Source: Stictocephala bisonia
Lineage: Eukaryota; Arthropoda; Insecta; Hemiptera; Membracidae
Assembly: GCA_035578905.1 (NCBI GenBank)
Contig: JAQJVL010000567.1
Location: 62,001 to 126,000, forward strand
Reading direction: 5' to 3'
DNA length: 64,000 bases
Position numbers and translations under genes: made by a program. The notes under the pieces were generated by a model. It was given only the letters and a program-made list of their open reading frames with translations, was not told the origin of the DNA and searched no databases. This document shows, one piece after another, positions 1 to 11,816 of the stretch; within the stretch, counting starts at the first letter, position 1; every line of letters begins with the position of its first letter.

Positions 1-1867
1 TTTTTAACACACATTGTTCCTATTTTCCAATTAGGCTTACTATTGTTATACAGGGATTAGTTTATACAATAAACTAAATGTTTAACTTAACGTAAAAGCT
101 GTTATTTTTTCCCATAGAGAGTTAACTTAATTTCATATGTAGCATGAAATACTGTTATAGTTATAACAGATTATATATTTTTAACTTATAAAATAGAATA
201 AATTGCCTGCAAACGTTGTGTTAGCTTCTTAAATATAAATATTAAATCATATCTCCCTCAAACGTAATTAAATACTGTTTTTGTTTTATAAACAGAAAAT
301 GTCTTGGTTATGCATTAGTCATTCATTTATTTCAATTCTTGAATTTAAATTAAAAATACAGAAACATGAAAACGCTGAGTCAATTATGGCAGCATTTAAG
401 ACAGATTTCTTGCAAACTCCTTTCCACAAAAATCATGTTGATTTTTATTATAAAACAATAAACAACAATCAAGATTGAAAAGAGAAGGGAATATTCTGTA
501 TTTTGTTTGATTGAACAAACAAATAAATTGCAATCAAGAGGGTATTAACGTCTTCGTATATCTAGAGTGACCTCGTACTTGTTGGTGTTTCGGGAAGTCA
601 AGGAGGTTCTCTTTGCATCGATAAAATAAACTGCAACATATCTAATGATTAAAATACTTTCGATGTCAAGCTGATATCAAGTGTCCACATTCAAACTAAC
701 TGGTCATTCAACAGTTCCACTGATTTGGGTAAAAAAGAGGCAGCAAGCACCATTATACCTGGCCGTAGCTAATGTCCAAATTGTCGAATGGTCGTTTGGC
801 CCACTCCACAGACGTATATCACAATTGCCATCACTCTTATTACAAGTCGGTCCGCGTCCATCAGCTTTGTTGCCAGAATCTAACCTCTAAATCACTCCGA
901 AACCGTCATTACTTCAGATTTTCGTCATATTTTATCATTAGGACCAGCTGACCATAAAACACACTTTTTACTGCGCCCGTGAAGACGAAATCGTGAAATG
1001 TTTGGACGATTATTTATGTGCTCAGAATCCATCCTGTGTAAAGGTGAGGCGATTCGTTAGGTTAGTAACGTTTGCTTCGAGCTCTATTGTCGAGTTTACC
1101 ACCACATCAAAAAAATGCGCATTGAAAGTATGTTTCTTAAAACTCCGTAATGTTTTTCATTTCTATAAACTGTACAAGAATTGCAGAATTGCAGAATTTA
1201 ATACCAAAAAGGCGCACTGAATTGATTGGCCTAAAAAGACATGAAACAATTTGTTATATTGAAAATATCGAAGAGAAAAAAATAAGTCTAAAATGTAAAA
1301 TATTGGAAGGAGCATAAATATTTTTCTGAAAGAAAGACATTTAGGGTATTGAACATAAATTGTCATATAAAACAAAATCGGTTTATATTTCCTTAGTCTG
1401 TTAGTTTAAGAAGTCGTAAAAATGGGGACAATGATGATTGAAGGCATGAAAAAAGCCTTTTCAAGACCGTGTTGAGGAAAAGCTCTGAGTTAGTTGAAGA
1501 AAAACTGATGTGTTAGCTAATGGGTGATTTCAGTCGCTCTTAGCTTGAGTTCTGAGAGAACCAAATTTATTGGATAAGTGCAATTAAATATTTCATGCAC
1601 ATCTGGGACACATTTCCATTAAATCAAGATTGTTTTGGTGTAAAAGAACATAGGATTTATCTATTTAATAAAATAATCCACCTCAGCCTTAAAAATACGT
1701 TCTTTGTGTTATAGTAAACTTGGTCAACCTATAAACACACTGGCTAGTAGGTAGGTAACTTTGAGGTAACGGCCTTTTTCTCGCAGTTTTAACAAACTGG
1801 ACAATCTTCTTAGTCCTTGTATAGCTCCAATCTGTGCCATTAATATTTATTAAGGCCATCTTCTCAG
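1..1867. other. AT-rich stretch, nothing recognised
   Basis: No gene, RNA or clear repeat is visible. Open frames here are 77 codons or shorter, lack recognisable domains, and fit chance in AT-rich DNA. Confidence 0.5.
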
Positions 1868-3190
1868 TCACTATGTTGCTTGAATTGTCTTCAGAAGGTC
1901 TGCTCGGAAGGGTTCTATCCAATTATTGGAGTTTAACTGACGCGATTAGTTACAGTTTGGATCTAACCGAACCTGGATTTAGTTAGGAATCAGCCAATGC
2001 CAATGTAGCAATGCAAAATAATCTGCTTTGTAAAACTTCCTTTCATACAGATATTTGTGAACATTTTCTATGGACTTCAATATCATCAGTTTTCTTTTGA
2101 TAGAGTTTTCCTTCCAGACAAGGACAACTACATCCCGAAGTTTTGAAGTGTAGGTGGCTTCCAGAAGCTGTATTGTTGGATAGGAACATTATTGAAAACA
2201 TTCATTCTGAATGAATTATTCCAGATACTATTCCAAAGTTGTCTTGATTACAGATGAGGCTTCTTCACATTGAGTTGTAAAAGAACTTGTGAATTATTGT
2301 CTTCTCATTAAGTGGTAGTCATCATCCTCTCTTTGTATTTCCCTAGGATAATCATGTGGAACCAGAAATACTTCCTCACAAGATGATGTCATCCAAGTAT
2401 ATCAGGCAATGTAGGTGTTTTGCAGAGTCAAAGTTACATCACCACTACAGTACTTTTAAAAAATTCAGCTCCTCTTGATCTAATTATAATTTAGAGCCAA
2501 TCCAGTTACCAATACTGATTCTTGAAATAAAAAATTAATTGCGCCTCCAGTATATAGTTCACCAGACGTGTAGTTTTGTCAAAACAGCATCTCGCTAACA
2601 CCCCCAACTATGACCACATTTGTCCTCCCTTAGCCCATGTCATAAGAAACAATCTTCAAGAGGTTGGCATCCATGACGTGGCTATAATATGAGAAATTGA
2701 AAAATGATGGACTCCTTGTGAGTCAACAATCAATAAGTTCCCTGACTTCCTTATCAGGCTTAGGTTTTGACAAGTTTTTCTGAAGACTAATAATCTTATG
2801 TACTTTAGAATTCCGAGAGATGTGGCTTTGGTTTCTCTCATTATTGTACAAATCATGTAATGATATAACTTGTCTTTAGCCATAAGAAAAATGGATTGCT
2901 ACTAGCAGTATCTTCATAAGTAAGATCCTATAACTTAGATCGTTTTCACATGATCAATTCAACAAAAGAAAACTGATATTGAAGTCTATAGAAAATGCTC
3001 ACAAATATCTGCAAAAAAAAAAGGATGTTTTATAAGGACATACTTTGCGTTGTTACATTGGTATGTCCAGGCTTATTCCTAACTAAATTCAGGTTCGGTT
3101 AGGTCCAAACTGTGAAATTGACTCATCACGTCTGTTAAAATACAATAATATGATACATCCCTCTCGTTATGACCTTGTGAAGACAAGTCG
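1868..3190. repeat. Long inverted repeat, foldback-type element candidate
   Basis: The arm at about 1868-2108 is the diverged reverse complement of about 2948-3190. Shared blocks include CAGTTTGGAYCTAACCGAAC, TTTAGTTAGGAAT and ATATTTGTGARCATTTTCTA. The arms are about 240 bp and enclose about 840 bp of unrelated AT-rich sequence. The interior holds a 75-codon minus-strand frame (2656-2883) with no domain I recognise. Outer ends were not resolved and no target duplication was found. It could be a foldback transposon or two opposite insertions of one repeat. Confidence 0.65.
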
Positions 3191-4095
3191 AGCAATTTCA
3201 TCCTTCAGGAAGTTTCTACTCTGAGAAATCATCTAATGTGAGACAAGGAGAGTCGTATCACCTTACCAGACATGTCTTAGCATCGCTGAAGACTGACCAC
3301 TTTTATCTCATAGCTACTACTCCCAGTCTTTTCCTGGCCCATGCCAACAATGGATTGTTCTACGATTTACTACTTTATCAGACCTGCTACTGGAGTGAAA
3401 TTATCATTGAATTCAGCCATTAGAAAAATTTGCTTAAAACTGACTAAGACAAAGACTAAGGTAACAGTTTTATTTCACTATCGCTACAAAGAATGGTTAT
3501 AATTGCATTGAAAGAAACATTTATATTCAGCCACTAACCTAACCTAACCTCACATTCATTAACCCACATACTCAACTTATGGGAGAAAAGAACACGAGTC
3601 TTATCATGTTTCCTTAACGTGCGATTCGATATGCATTTTTTTCTTTTTTGCATCTCGTCCTATGAGGATGAAGTAGACAAATATGGAAGGATTAGACTCT
3701 TATAATATTTTTGAAACATTTGTTTATGTTTATTTAGCTATACTACTGAACAGAATGTGACTAACACTTTTTTAAAATTTTTGGTAAACATGCAGGTGTT
3801 AAGTAAGTGTCTTGAATCTTTGAGTACTTTTTAATTGGAAATAAAATTATTTCATGTGAGGCGTTATAGAGTTTTTCGCCCGATGTTTAGGGGCCTATAC
3901 CTGATTCTCTAACGACGGTGTCTAGGAAGACTCAATAACGTTAACATGACATGTACTTTAACTATCGTAAACTATGAATCGCCCATCATACTTTATAATG
4001 TCTTCTGGCGCTGGAGCGATCTACAAAATAATTTTCAGTTTTCTTTATATTGCTCCTTCCAGATATTCAAATATATTAGTATTGCCTATAGAAAC
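3191..4095. other. Non-coding stretch with a short CCTAA tract
   Basis: The only recognisable item is a three-unit telomere-like tract, (TAACC)n type, at 3535-3550. No gene is seen. Confidence 0.5.
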
Positions 4096-4245
4096 AAGAA
4101 GACTGTCCACTCATATCGTACTCGTGAAGTCGGTTCGGAGAAATTAGTTCATGTTCGGTTTTCACAGGTAGCGCTAGGGTGTGAAACCTCTCTACCTCTC
4201 TTCATCACTCTGTCTCTCTCCAGCACACTCTGAAGTGACTAATAG
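4096..4245 (+). repeat. Dispersed repeat, copy 1 of a pair
   Basis: This segment matches 56668-56830 in the same orientation. Both share AGACTGTCCACTCATAT, GAAATTAGTTC, GTTTTCACAGGT, a CT-rich block of TCTCTCT type, then CCAGCACAC and CTGAAGTGACTA. It is a diverged interspersed repeat of about 150 bp with no visible terminal repeats. The family is unknown. Confidence 0.7.
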
Positions 4246-6279
4246 CTAAGTTAATAATCCACCAAATAGTCGTCGGAACGCATATTTGAAATTAATCGTT
4301 GTTAGATAGCAGCCTACGTACGCGTCTACAGCAAATGCATTGGCTTGGGTAATCTATTTGTTTCTATAGTCAATGATATTAGGTGTTCAAGCCACACTTG
4401 TTTGGACTTCTATAAGTCATTATACCAAGTAAACATTCTTTTTCTATTTTTTAGCACCCTAATTGCGGAAAATGATGAAAGTTAATTCTAATGCTGCTGA
4501 ATTTAATATGAATTAGATTTATATATTTTTTTCTGTGATATAAACAAAGATATTAATAAGAATACATTTTGAATGTTCCTCATTGAAAATATTTGAATAT
4601 GTAACCATTTTTTGTAATATCAACAAAGGCTCTATCAATAAGGAGAGGATGATCAACTTTCTATCTAGGGAATTGCGAAACCCAACAAGAGGAAGTATTT
4701 TGCATATATAGTGCAGTTTTATGTAGTGGAAGTACATGTACATTTTTTTAATTAAAAAATTGTTTATGCCCTTTTTCGACTTTAACCAGACCAGCTCGTG
4801 TTGGTTTGCTGGATGTCCACAAGGAGCGCGTGCGTCGAGGCGGTAACTGCACCAAGTGTTGGTAGATGGTGCCAGGCACGGCGAACTCTTATGCAAGCGT
4901 CACAATACAAATTTACGACTCTCTGACAACTTAATGCCTAAGTGACGTCACGTACGAAAGCCTGCAACAGTTCCCACTGAACTTGCACTTTTATTGCAGT
5001 TTGACACACTTAGTGCAACTCTTGTCGTCTTTAATTGGTTGTTAATTTTTAGCTTGTTTCAATTTTCGTACAGGAATATTTGAAATTTTTATGGAACTTT
5101 TGAGCATTTGATTATATTTAAACATAATTTTACTAGAAACTACGTTGAACGGTCGAATTAACTACATGCATTGAAATTTGCAAAACTAGAAGTGTTAACT
5201 AACAAGCAATTTTGATTAATTATCTTTTTATAAAGATTTCCAGCTTTTTCGGAGTTTTTGTTAATTGTTTGAATAATACTTCGCTTATGCCATCCAAACC
5301 AAAATTTTTTACCTCTTGCCTTGAGGGGTCCTTCTATCGGTTACATACACTCTATTATTATAACTTTGAATATCTCACCGCTCAAGTTTGTGAATTTGAC
5401 CTATTTAATATATTATTGGCCAACATTTTCTATAAGAATAACATTGAACAACGCTAATAATTTTGATGAAAATTGGATATAACCTTGAATAATACAAGAT
5501 TATTTACGTATGTTACATGGTAAGCGAAGACTACTAATAGATAAGTCGACACGCGATGAGTAACCAATATTTGATAATTTACCACTTTGAACTTAACGAA
5601 TTATAGAAATGAATATGGAGCCATTTTAATGCCACGTCTACTGAACCACGTTGGGGTCAATTAGATAATCCGCTCAGCAGATTATCATTCTTATAAATAA
5701 GTGAAATGTTGAAACTTGGAACATAATAAAGAATTCAGATCCCTACTTAATTTTTTGAGTTTATCGGTCGTAACTATAATATCCATATTATTATTTTTAT
5801 TTGTTCTTCAGATAACGATCGACATGTATGTGTAAATATGGATTTTATATATGAGCATATATGTTCAAAAATAGGTCGAGTTGTTCTCATAAAACAAAAT
5901 TAATGACCCAATAGTCGCCCTGGGAGAGGGGTATACAGTGGGTTCATTTAGGCATTTATTAGCATTTTTGTCTTAGATTGGAATGGCTTTGAGAAACATT
6001 GTTTAATCAAATCTGCTATTCTCAATGTAATTTAATAAATTTAATTTTATATGTGGTCTCAGTCCATATATTAGCATAATGAGTTTTTATACTATGTGTA
6101 TAAAAAACGTTATAGTATATAGAAATATATACAAAACAAATAAAAAGTACAAACCGGAATAATCAAACTCAACTGTTATATATTAATGTCAACCATGTTA
6201 ATTGGGGTAACCACAGCCACTCTCCTGCGGCGGGGTTCGGTAAGCACTACTGGTTGCGTGACCAATTCAGAAATCCCTA
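4246..6279. other. Non-coding stretch with one CRE palindrome
   Basis: No gene is recognised. A perfect TGACGTCA lies at 4943-4950, just beyond a locally GC-richer patch (about 4790-4900). The minus-strand 125-codon frame at 4519-4896 has low-complexity composition and no domain that I recognise. Confidence 0.45.
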
Positions 6280-6665
6280 GATAGTGTAAGACAGGTGGAT
6301 AGTTTGAAATTTGAGGTCGAGACAAAACAGATCACATCTCTGAAAACTTCTAGACTGAAGCTTTGCCTTATAGAAAACACTCCTCAAACGAAGAGATGAA
6401 GTGTCAGTGGCATTGTGTGTCTTCAGTCTTCAGCTTGGAGTGAATGTAACAATAAAGTGATAGGTGTTAAACAATGAACGAACATAACAAGTTGTGGGTG
6501 TTATGTGACGTAGACTACTGTAAATTAGATGGTTTAATTTTAATTAATAAAATAGAGTATATGCATTTATATTTTAAATATCTCGTATTGTGTAGTTTAG
6601 TTAGTTAGTGACTGTAAATAAAGGATGCAGTAAGTAGGTACAGAGTGGGATCACTTACTATTCAA
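6280..6665 (+). repeat. LTR-like dispersed repeat, copy 1
   Basis: This is homologous in direct orientation to 48198-48608. Shared landmarks in order are CCTAGATAGTG, GCCTTATA-AAA, AGTGTCAGTG-CATTGT, GTCTTCAGTC, CAGTAAAGTGAT-like, then AAATATCTCGTA and GTGTAGTTTAGTTAGTTAGT. In the other copy the order TATAAAAA, TCAGTG initiator-like site and AATAAAA resembles an LTR promoter plus polyadenylation region. No internal retroelement genes lie beside it, so a solo LTR is the simplest reading. Exact ends are unresolved. Confidence 0.55.
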
Positions 6666-8580
6666 GGCACTGTTAGACCTTAACAGTATCCTTATATATA
6701 ATAAGTAAATCCGTTTTTTGTCAACGCAACTCCCCCTTTATTTCTTGACAAATTTAAACGGTTGAGGTGACAAAACTTTTTCTCTGTTCGTTGTTGAGCA
6801 ATAAGGTCTTAATTCTTCAATATTTTTACCGTAACGGGTTTGGGAAGCCCTCAAAGTACGTTGTTTCGGCCATAAGAATAACACGGAGAGATATTTAAAT
6901 TAATCGAAAAGTAACGGCTGTTTAAATGTATGTAATGATATCCGTACAAGTTTAACAGCTGTTGGAATGTAAACATTGGTGTTCGCAATATTGAGGAAGT
7001 TAGATCTTTCATAATGTTAAACCAAAGAAAGTTGTAAGCATGGTTATTCAAATTCGATTGCAGGGCTCCACTCTACTGAACTGGAAGGATTAAATGGTAA
7101 TCTAATACAGTAATTTTGTTTTATTTAACAATCCTCAGCTGAGAGAAAAAACAACTGATTTTTACGTTTGAAATAGGCTAAGTAATACCACTGGGTATAG
7201 GTAGCAACGCAAGTAATGTGAGTGGAGTACTGTAAATACATTTAATATTGTGATTTTGACGAGGCCAAATGCCGAGGTGTAACGAGAGCAGCGAGTGACG
7301 GGGTTGGCACGCGAGCTTGCAGGGGTGTCCCCTAGCAAAGCATAAATCAATGAATAAACGTCTTTAGACTTAAGGTGACATTTTGAAACTGTCCCAATAG
7401 ATAATCAGGTATCACAAGACAACACTTTCACTTGACCGTCAATATGATAGCGCTGATAAGATCGATACAAACCCTCCCCGTCTGAACAACATAATCACTG
7501 ACATACGTCCTCCGAGGGGCGGAGCTCTGAGGCCGGCTTTTCCAGATCCTTCAGTGATAGCAGTCTTCTTTATTTCGTAATATATATCAAAATAAATTCG
7601 ATTCCGAAAGTTGTTCATGAAGACAATAAATCGAGATGAGATATTTTGGTAGTGCGCGGCCCCTCCCCCGTTGATGTTTTATGAGTGGCATCTCCGAACA
7701 AAAGTTGACCTCCGCCCAAACTTACGGCCGACGTTTATTGCTTGGTTCGTCTTTTTGCCGGTCATGACTCGTGATTTACAGGTCGCTCCTCCATTTTGGA
7801 AGCCTTCCATTATTATACATCCCCTCGTCTCACAAATCAAACTTCCCTAAATGAAACACGTCAGGTATATAGTATGGCCGGTACATCCTATTCCAATTAT
7901 TTCTACCTATCCGAACATTGTTCAATGTCCCATCACACGAGATTAATTTTCAGATGATTTTTTTCTGGCGTTTCTTGATTTCATGTCAGTTAGCCAGAGT
8001 AAGACCTCTCCTTTGATGATACGTCAAAATAATAGTTTATTATACGGTATAAACTATGGTTATTTTTTTAACAGTCTCAACATTTATCTGCTTCACAAAT
8101 TAATCGAACTGAACAATTATTTTGGTCATACTAACACTATTGAAAAAAAAAATTTAAGTAAGCCTAATTTCGATCTTAAAATCTTTGTAAATACCGTAAT
8201 CAAGACAAAATATAAATATAACTTAGCATGACAATTTTGTTTTATTAGTATTTGAACAAATATAAAAAAATGAACATTTTCTTAGAAGAATTAAACTGTG
8301 CATGACAAATATTGCCTCTTCATATGTCAATCATAGTTGTCAGTCAACATACATAGAAAATTCAACAAAAGAACATTTTAAAAATGAGATATATCAAAAG
8401 AACTTATAAATGGAACAAATGAGGCCATCAGCAGACTAAAAAGGGTTTAATAATATATTTCTAAACGTATTAATATTACATAATCACAGTAAAATATTGT
8501 AAATATACTAAATAAAGTTGTGCTCAAGGTAACTCAACAAGTAACTAGCTAGGTTGGAGATCATTAAAAATATGAAAAAG
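6666..8580. other. Non-coding stretch with a GC-richer patch
   Basis: Mostly AT-rich. The interval about 7480-7830 is clearly richer in G+C and CpG (for example CCGAGGGGCGGAGC and CGGCCGACG). It could be an unannotated regulatory or conserved element, but I see no splice-bounded exon. Otherwise nothing is recognised. Confidence 0.4.
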
Positions 8581-8916
8581 GGATATTTTCCGTTAATTGA
8601 ATACCACTACTTTTTTTTCATTAATTCACGACCACTTTATAAATATTCCATTGCTCTGAAAACTGTTCCCCAATCATTGTCACAATCACTGTGTTATTCC
8701 TTATCCGTTAGCAATCCGATATCGCTGGCCTTATCTTATCGCTTTCCAAGAACTTACATAAGAGAGCGCATTCGGCGGTAAGTCAATCATTGGATTTACC
8801 AGTTTGTGATCAACTTCAGTAGCCACCTAACCTAACCTATCCGTAATTGCGATTAAAAAAGTAGTGGTCGTGAAGTAACGAAAAAAGTAATGGTAGTGAA
8901 ATAACGGAAAATGTCC
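8581..8916. mobile_element. TIR element family A (MITE), copy 1
   Basis: A 336-bp element whose ends are inverted repeats of about 50 bp beginning GGAYATTTTCCGTTA. Each TIR holds two imperfect copies of a short block (CACTACCACTACTTTTTT-like), so the terminal repeat is itself duplicated. The body includes GATATCGCTGGCCTTATCT, GCATTCGGCGGTAAGTCAAT and a CCTAACCTAACC tract. It matches copies at 9690-9988 and 43866-44194. There is no coding capacity, so it is non-autonomous. No convincing target duplication was found, so the superfamily is open. Confidence 0.8.
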
Positions 8917-9388
8917 GAAAATTATAATTCTTACGGACATTTTAAATTGTCATTTAATGAAAAAACAATCAGTAAAAACTTACCGTAATTAATATAAGAA
9001 AAGAACATGAAAAACCCTTAATACTTTAATTATAAAAATATGAAATAATAGACTACATTTAACTGTCTTCAACTACCGTTTTTTCAGCTTGTTAGTTAAT
9101 AATAAATATTTTTCAATCTATTCACAGCCGGATAATGAACAAACCAAACTAAACGCCCACTTAGGCTTCATATAATCTAAATAATTAAATAATACCCACG
9201 CCACAATCAATGAATTGCATCATTTCCTATATAAAAAAAATAAGATAAATGGTAGGTAGTTACTTAAAAAACTGCAATTAAGTTTTTTTTAAACTAATTA
9301 CGAGGAAAATGTTTAAAATAGGTTGTCTTAAATTAAAAATTACCTTAAAATATAAACATTACACTCATAAAACCACCTGTAAGGAAGC
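8917..9388. other. AT-rich stretch, nothing recognised
   Basis: Spacer between the TIR element and the tRNA gene. No feature seen. Confidence 0.5.
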
Positions 9389-9393
9389 AAAAA
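9389..9393 (-). terminator. Pol III terminator of tRNA-Gly
   Basis: A run of five T on the minus strand begins about five bases after the 3' end of the tRNA. This is the expected RNA polymerase III termination signal and supports a functional transcription unit. Confidence 0.8.
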
Positions 9394-9398
9394 GTAAG

Positions 9399-9470
9399 TG
9401 CGATGGCCGGGAATCGAACCCGGATCAACTGCTTGGAAGGCAACTATGCTGACCATTACACCACCATCGC
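9399..9470 (-). tRNA. tRNA-Gly(UCC): tRNA-Gly, anticodon UCC
   Basis: A 72-nt gene on the minus strand decodes glycine GGA/GGG codons in cytosolic translation. The acceptor stem GCGATGG pairs perfectly with CCATCGC, followed by discriminator A. The T arm contains GGTTCGATTCC (B box) and the D arm gives the A box TGGTGTAATGG. The anticodon loop reads CTTCCAA, placing anticodon TCC at 9435-9437. No intron is present and CCA is not encoded, as usual in eukaryotes. The sequence closely resembles animal nuclear tRNA-Gly(UCC) genes. Intact pairing plus the T5 terminator argue for a real gene rather than a SINE head. One weak point is a U-G wobble in the anticodon stem. Confidence 0.96.
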
Positions 9471-9607
9471 ACGATGTTGATAAGCGAATTTTAAATAAAT
9501 TTAAATCTTTGTTATTGCATTATTTGTATTAAAATTGTAATTGAACAGTTTACCTATCTGATAATAATATCTTATCTCATAAAACATAATTACAATAATA
9601 AACACCA

Positions 9608-9658
9608 CTTCTGTACGTGGATGGGTGGGTCATCACCATTATACGTGTGTGGGAGTGT
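9608..9658. repeat. Isolated unit of the G-rich dispersed minisatellite
   Basis: One to one and a half units of the family GTACGTG-ATGGGTGGGTCA-ACCA also seen at 14185, 17690, 25905 and 61365. It lies just upstream of TIR family A copy 2. Confidence 0.6.
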
Positions 9659-9689
9659 TATACAGTATTACCATTGATTTTACTATACA

Positions 9690-9988
9690 TAAATTCCGTT
9701 AATTCACTACCAATACTTTTTTCCGTTATTCACTACCAAATTATAAATATTCCGTTGCTCTAAAAACTTTTCCCCAATCGTTTTTACGTCCACTGTGATA
9801 TTCCTTATCCGATATCACTGGCCTTATCTTATCGCTTTCCAAGAACTTACACACGGAGAGTGCATTCGGTGGTAAGTCAATCATTGGATTTACCAGTTTG
9901 TGATCAACTTTAGTAGCCACCTAACCTAACCTAACCTATCCGTAATTGGGATAAAAGAGTAGTGTTAGTGAATTAACGGAAAAGGTCC
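9690..9988. mobile_element. TIR element family A (MITE), copy 2
   Basis: It aligns along its length with copies 1 and 3. The left TIR begins at about 9690 and has lost its outermost bases. The right TIR ends GGAAAAGGTCC. The interior carries four consecutive CCTAA-like units (9920-9940), one more than copy 1, so the tract length varies between copies. Non-coding. Confidence 0.78.
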
Positions 9989-11816
9989 ACCGGTTTTAGT
10001 GACACACAAGGATAGAGGAAAAAGTAAAACAAACCTGTAGATCGAATTAAGATGAGAGTAATGTTTCAATAGAACCATTACTTCGTTCGTTAAGCCACTA
10101 CAGGCTAAATTGGAAAATGCAGTTTTTTATCTCAAAATTTCTGAACTATAACAGCTGCCATTTTGGAACTATGATGAATTTATCAAAATCCCTTCTTATT
10201 GCACACCTAAAACATAGTACCATCATCCTACAAAATTTTAGCCTCGGAGGTTTAATAGCTTTTTAAATACAGTGATCAGTGAGTGAGTCAGTGGTGTTTA
10301 GATAATATATATTCCAATAAACTAATTCATATTTCTTGATACAATCATTGTTTGTTTCGTGTTTTAAACTATCCTATATCTTTATTTTGAGTGCTTCTAT
10401 TTTTTATACATTAGAGTGTATATAATTTTAATATGTACGTTAAATTGAATAATTATGTAAATGTAGCGAGTCAAACAGTAAAGAGTGGACGACTATTCAT
10501 TATGCAAGTATCCAATGACTAGGTCGTCTTTTTAGCTTGTTTGCAATTCTATAAACAGTACTAATAACAAAAAGCCATCAAAATGAGGAATAAATCGAGG
10601 TACGCTTAAATTTATACATTTTAAGGAAGCCTTGAAATGTATAAAATTAAGAAATATATTGCAATTAAATACATAATTGCAATGTTTTGTCATATTTATT
10701 TTGACATATTCCAGACTTTTCCCAACCACTAAACCTATAGGATTTAGACCGATGTTACAATTGATGGCGCAATGATTCTATTTGTTTTCATTTAAACACT
10801 AAGTTTTCGTCATAACCGTTGAGAATGCAAAGATATACAAGTTTCCTCTGTGATATTATGGTAAAATAAATTTTTAAATCTAGTGGCAATACATTCTTTG
10901 TTACATAATTTACTAACTAGAGAGGAGTTCTATTTCAAATTTGTATTCTAAATATAATTTTTCCAAACTTTAACTATTTATTTATAGATAATGCTCATAC
11001 AAGAACCAAATAAACAATTAACCTGCAAACTAATTTTGAATAAACAATTTACCCGAGGCTAACAATAAACAATGTTAAATAAATATTACACCAGGTGTAA
11101 TAATTTATATGAAAACTACCAGATACAACAATAAGTAAACATAGTTTTTAAGTGAACGTTTAAAAATGTCCATAATTCCTAACAAGCACGTCCTGAAATA
11201 TTACAGCATCGACACTTTGACTGATGATCAAAATGGAACCGTTCTTCTACATAAAAATCAAAAGTAATTTTCTAACCAATATGTAGGAGCTGTTTTAATC
11301 CTCTCTCGTTTACGTTGCTTAAAAAATATCCATTCATACGGAGAACAAATTACTCATATGACGAGGTTCAAAGACTTCAAATCATGAACACGTGCTATTC
11401 ACGCACGGTAATAATTTTTTCCTCATGACCAAAAACCTAAAAAGTCTTTAAAATTATTTCCTCGTATTGTTAAGAGATTTTTCATTTATCGTTGAATAGT
11501 ACGAAAAAATAAAGCTGATAAATTGTTTTTAAAATATAGAAAAATTATGAAATTTGTAACTGCAATCTTTACAAATGAAGGTACGCCCTATATTTTTGTC
11601 TGTATATAGAAAAGACAAACATGTAATTTGTTGTTACGATAAACAATAGACAATAAATTGTTGTCGTCGTAACATACATCCAGGACAGGGTTAATTTAGA
11701 GAGCTAACACGTCCAACTGCCTAGTTTACACTATTATTACTTCTGTATGGCTCAGTATTATACATAAGAATGTAGTTGATGCCCAACCTAATAGAGAGCT
11801 AGCTTGCTATAAATGG
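9989..11816. other. Non-coding stretch with a possible LINE 3' tail
   Basis: About 10030-10290 ends with ACAGTGATCAGTGAGTGAGT, a GAGT-rich terminus like the 3' ends of some arthropod LINEs. This is suggestive only. The rest is AT-rich with no gene seen. Confidence 0.35.

Noticed and set aside
4519..4896. 125-codon minus frame as a host gene
   Set aside because: The second half is AT-rich low complexity (Ile, Lys, Tyr) typical of random frames. No recognisable domain.
6205..6280. GC-rich CTGCGGCGGGGTTCGGTAAG as a structured RNA
   Set aside because: No stable stem arrangement or known RNA family signature was seen on inspection.
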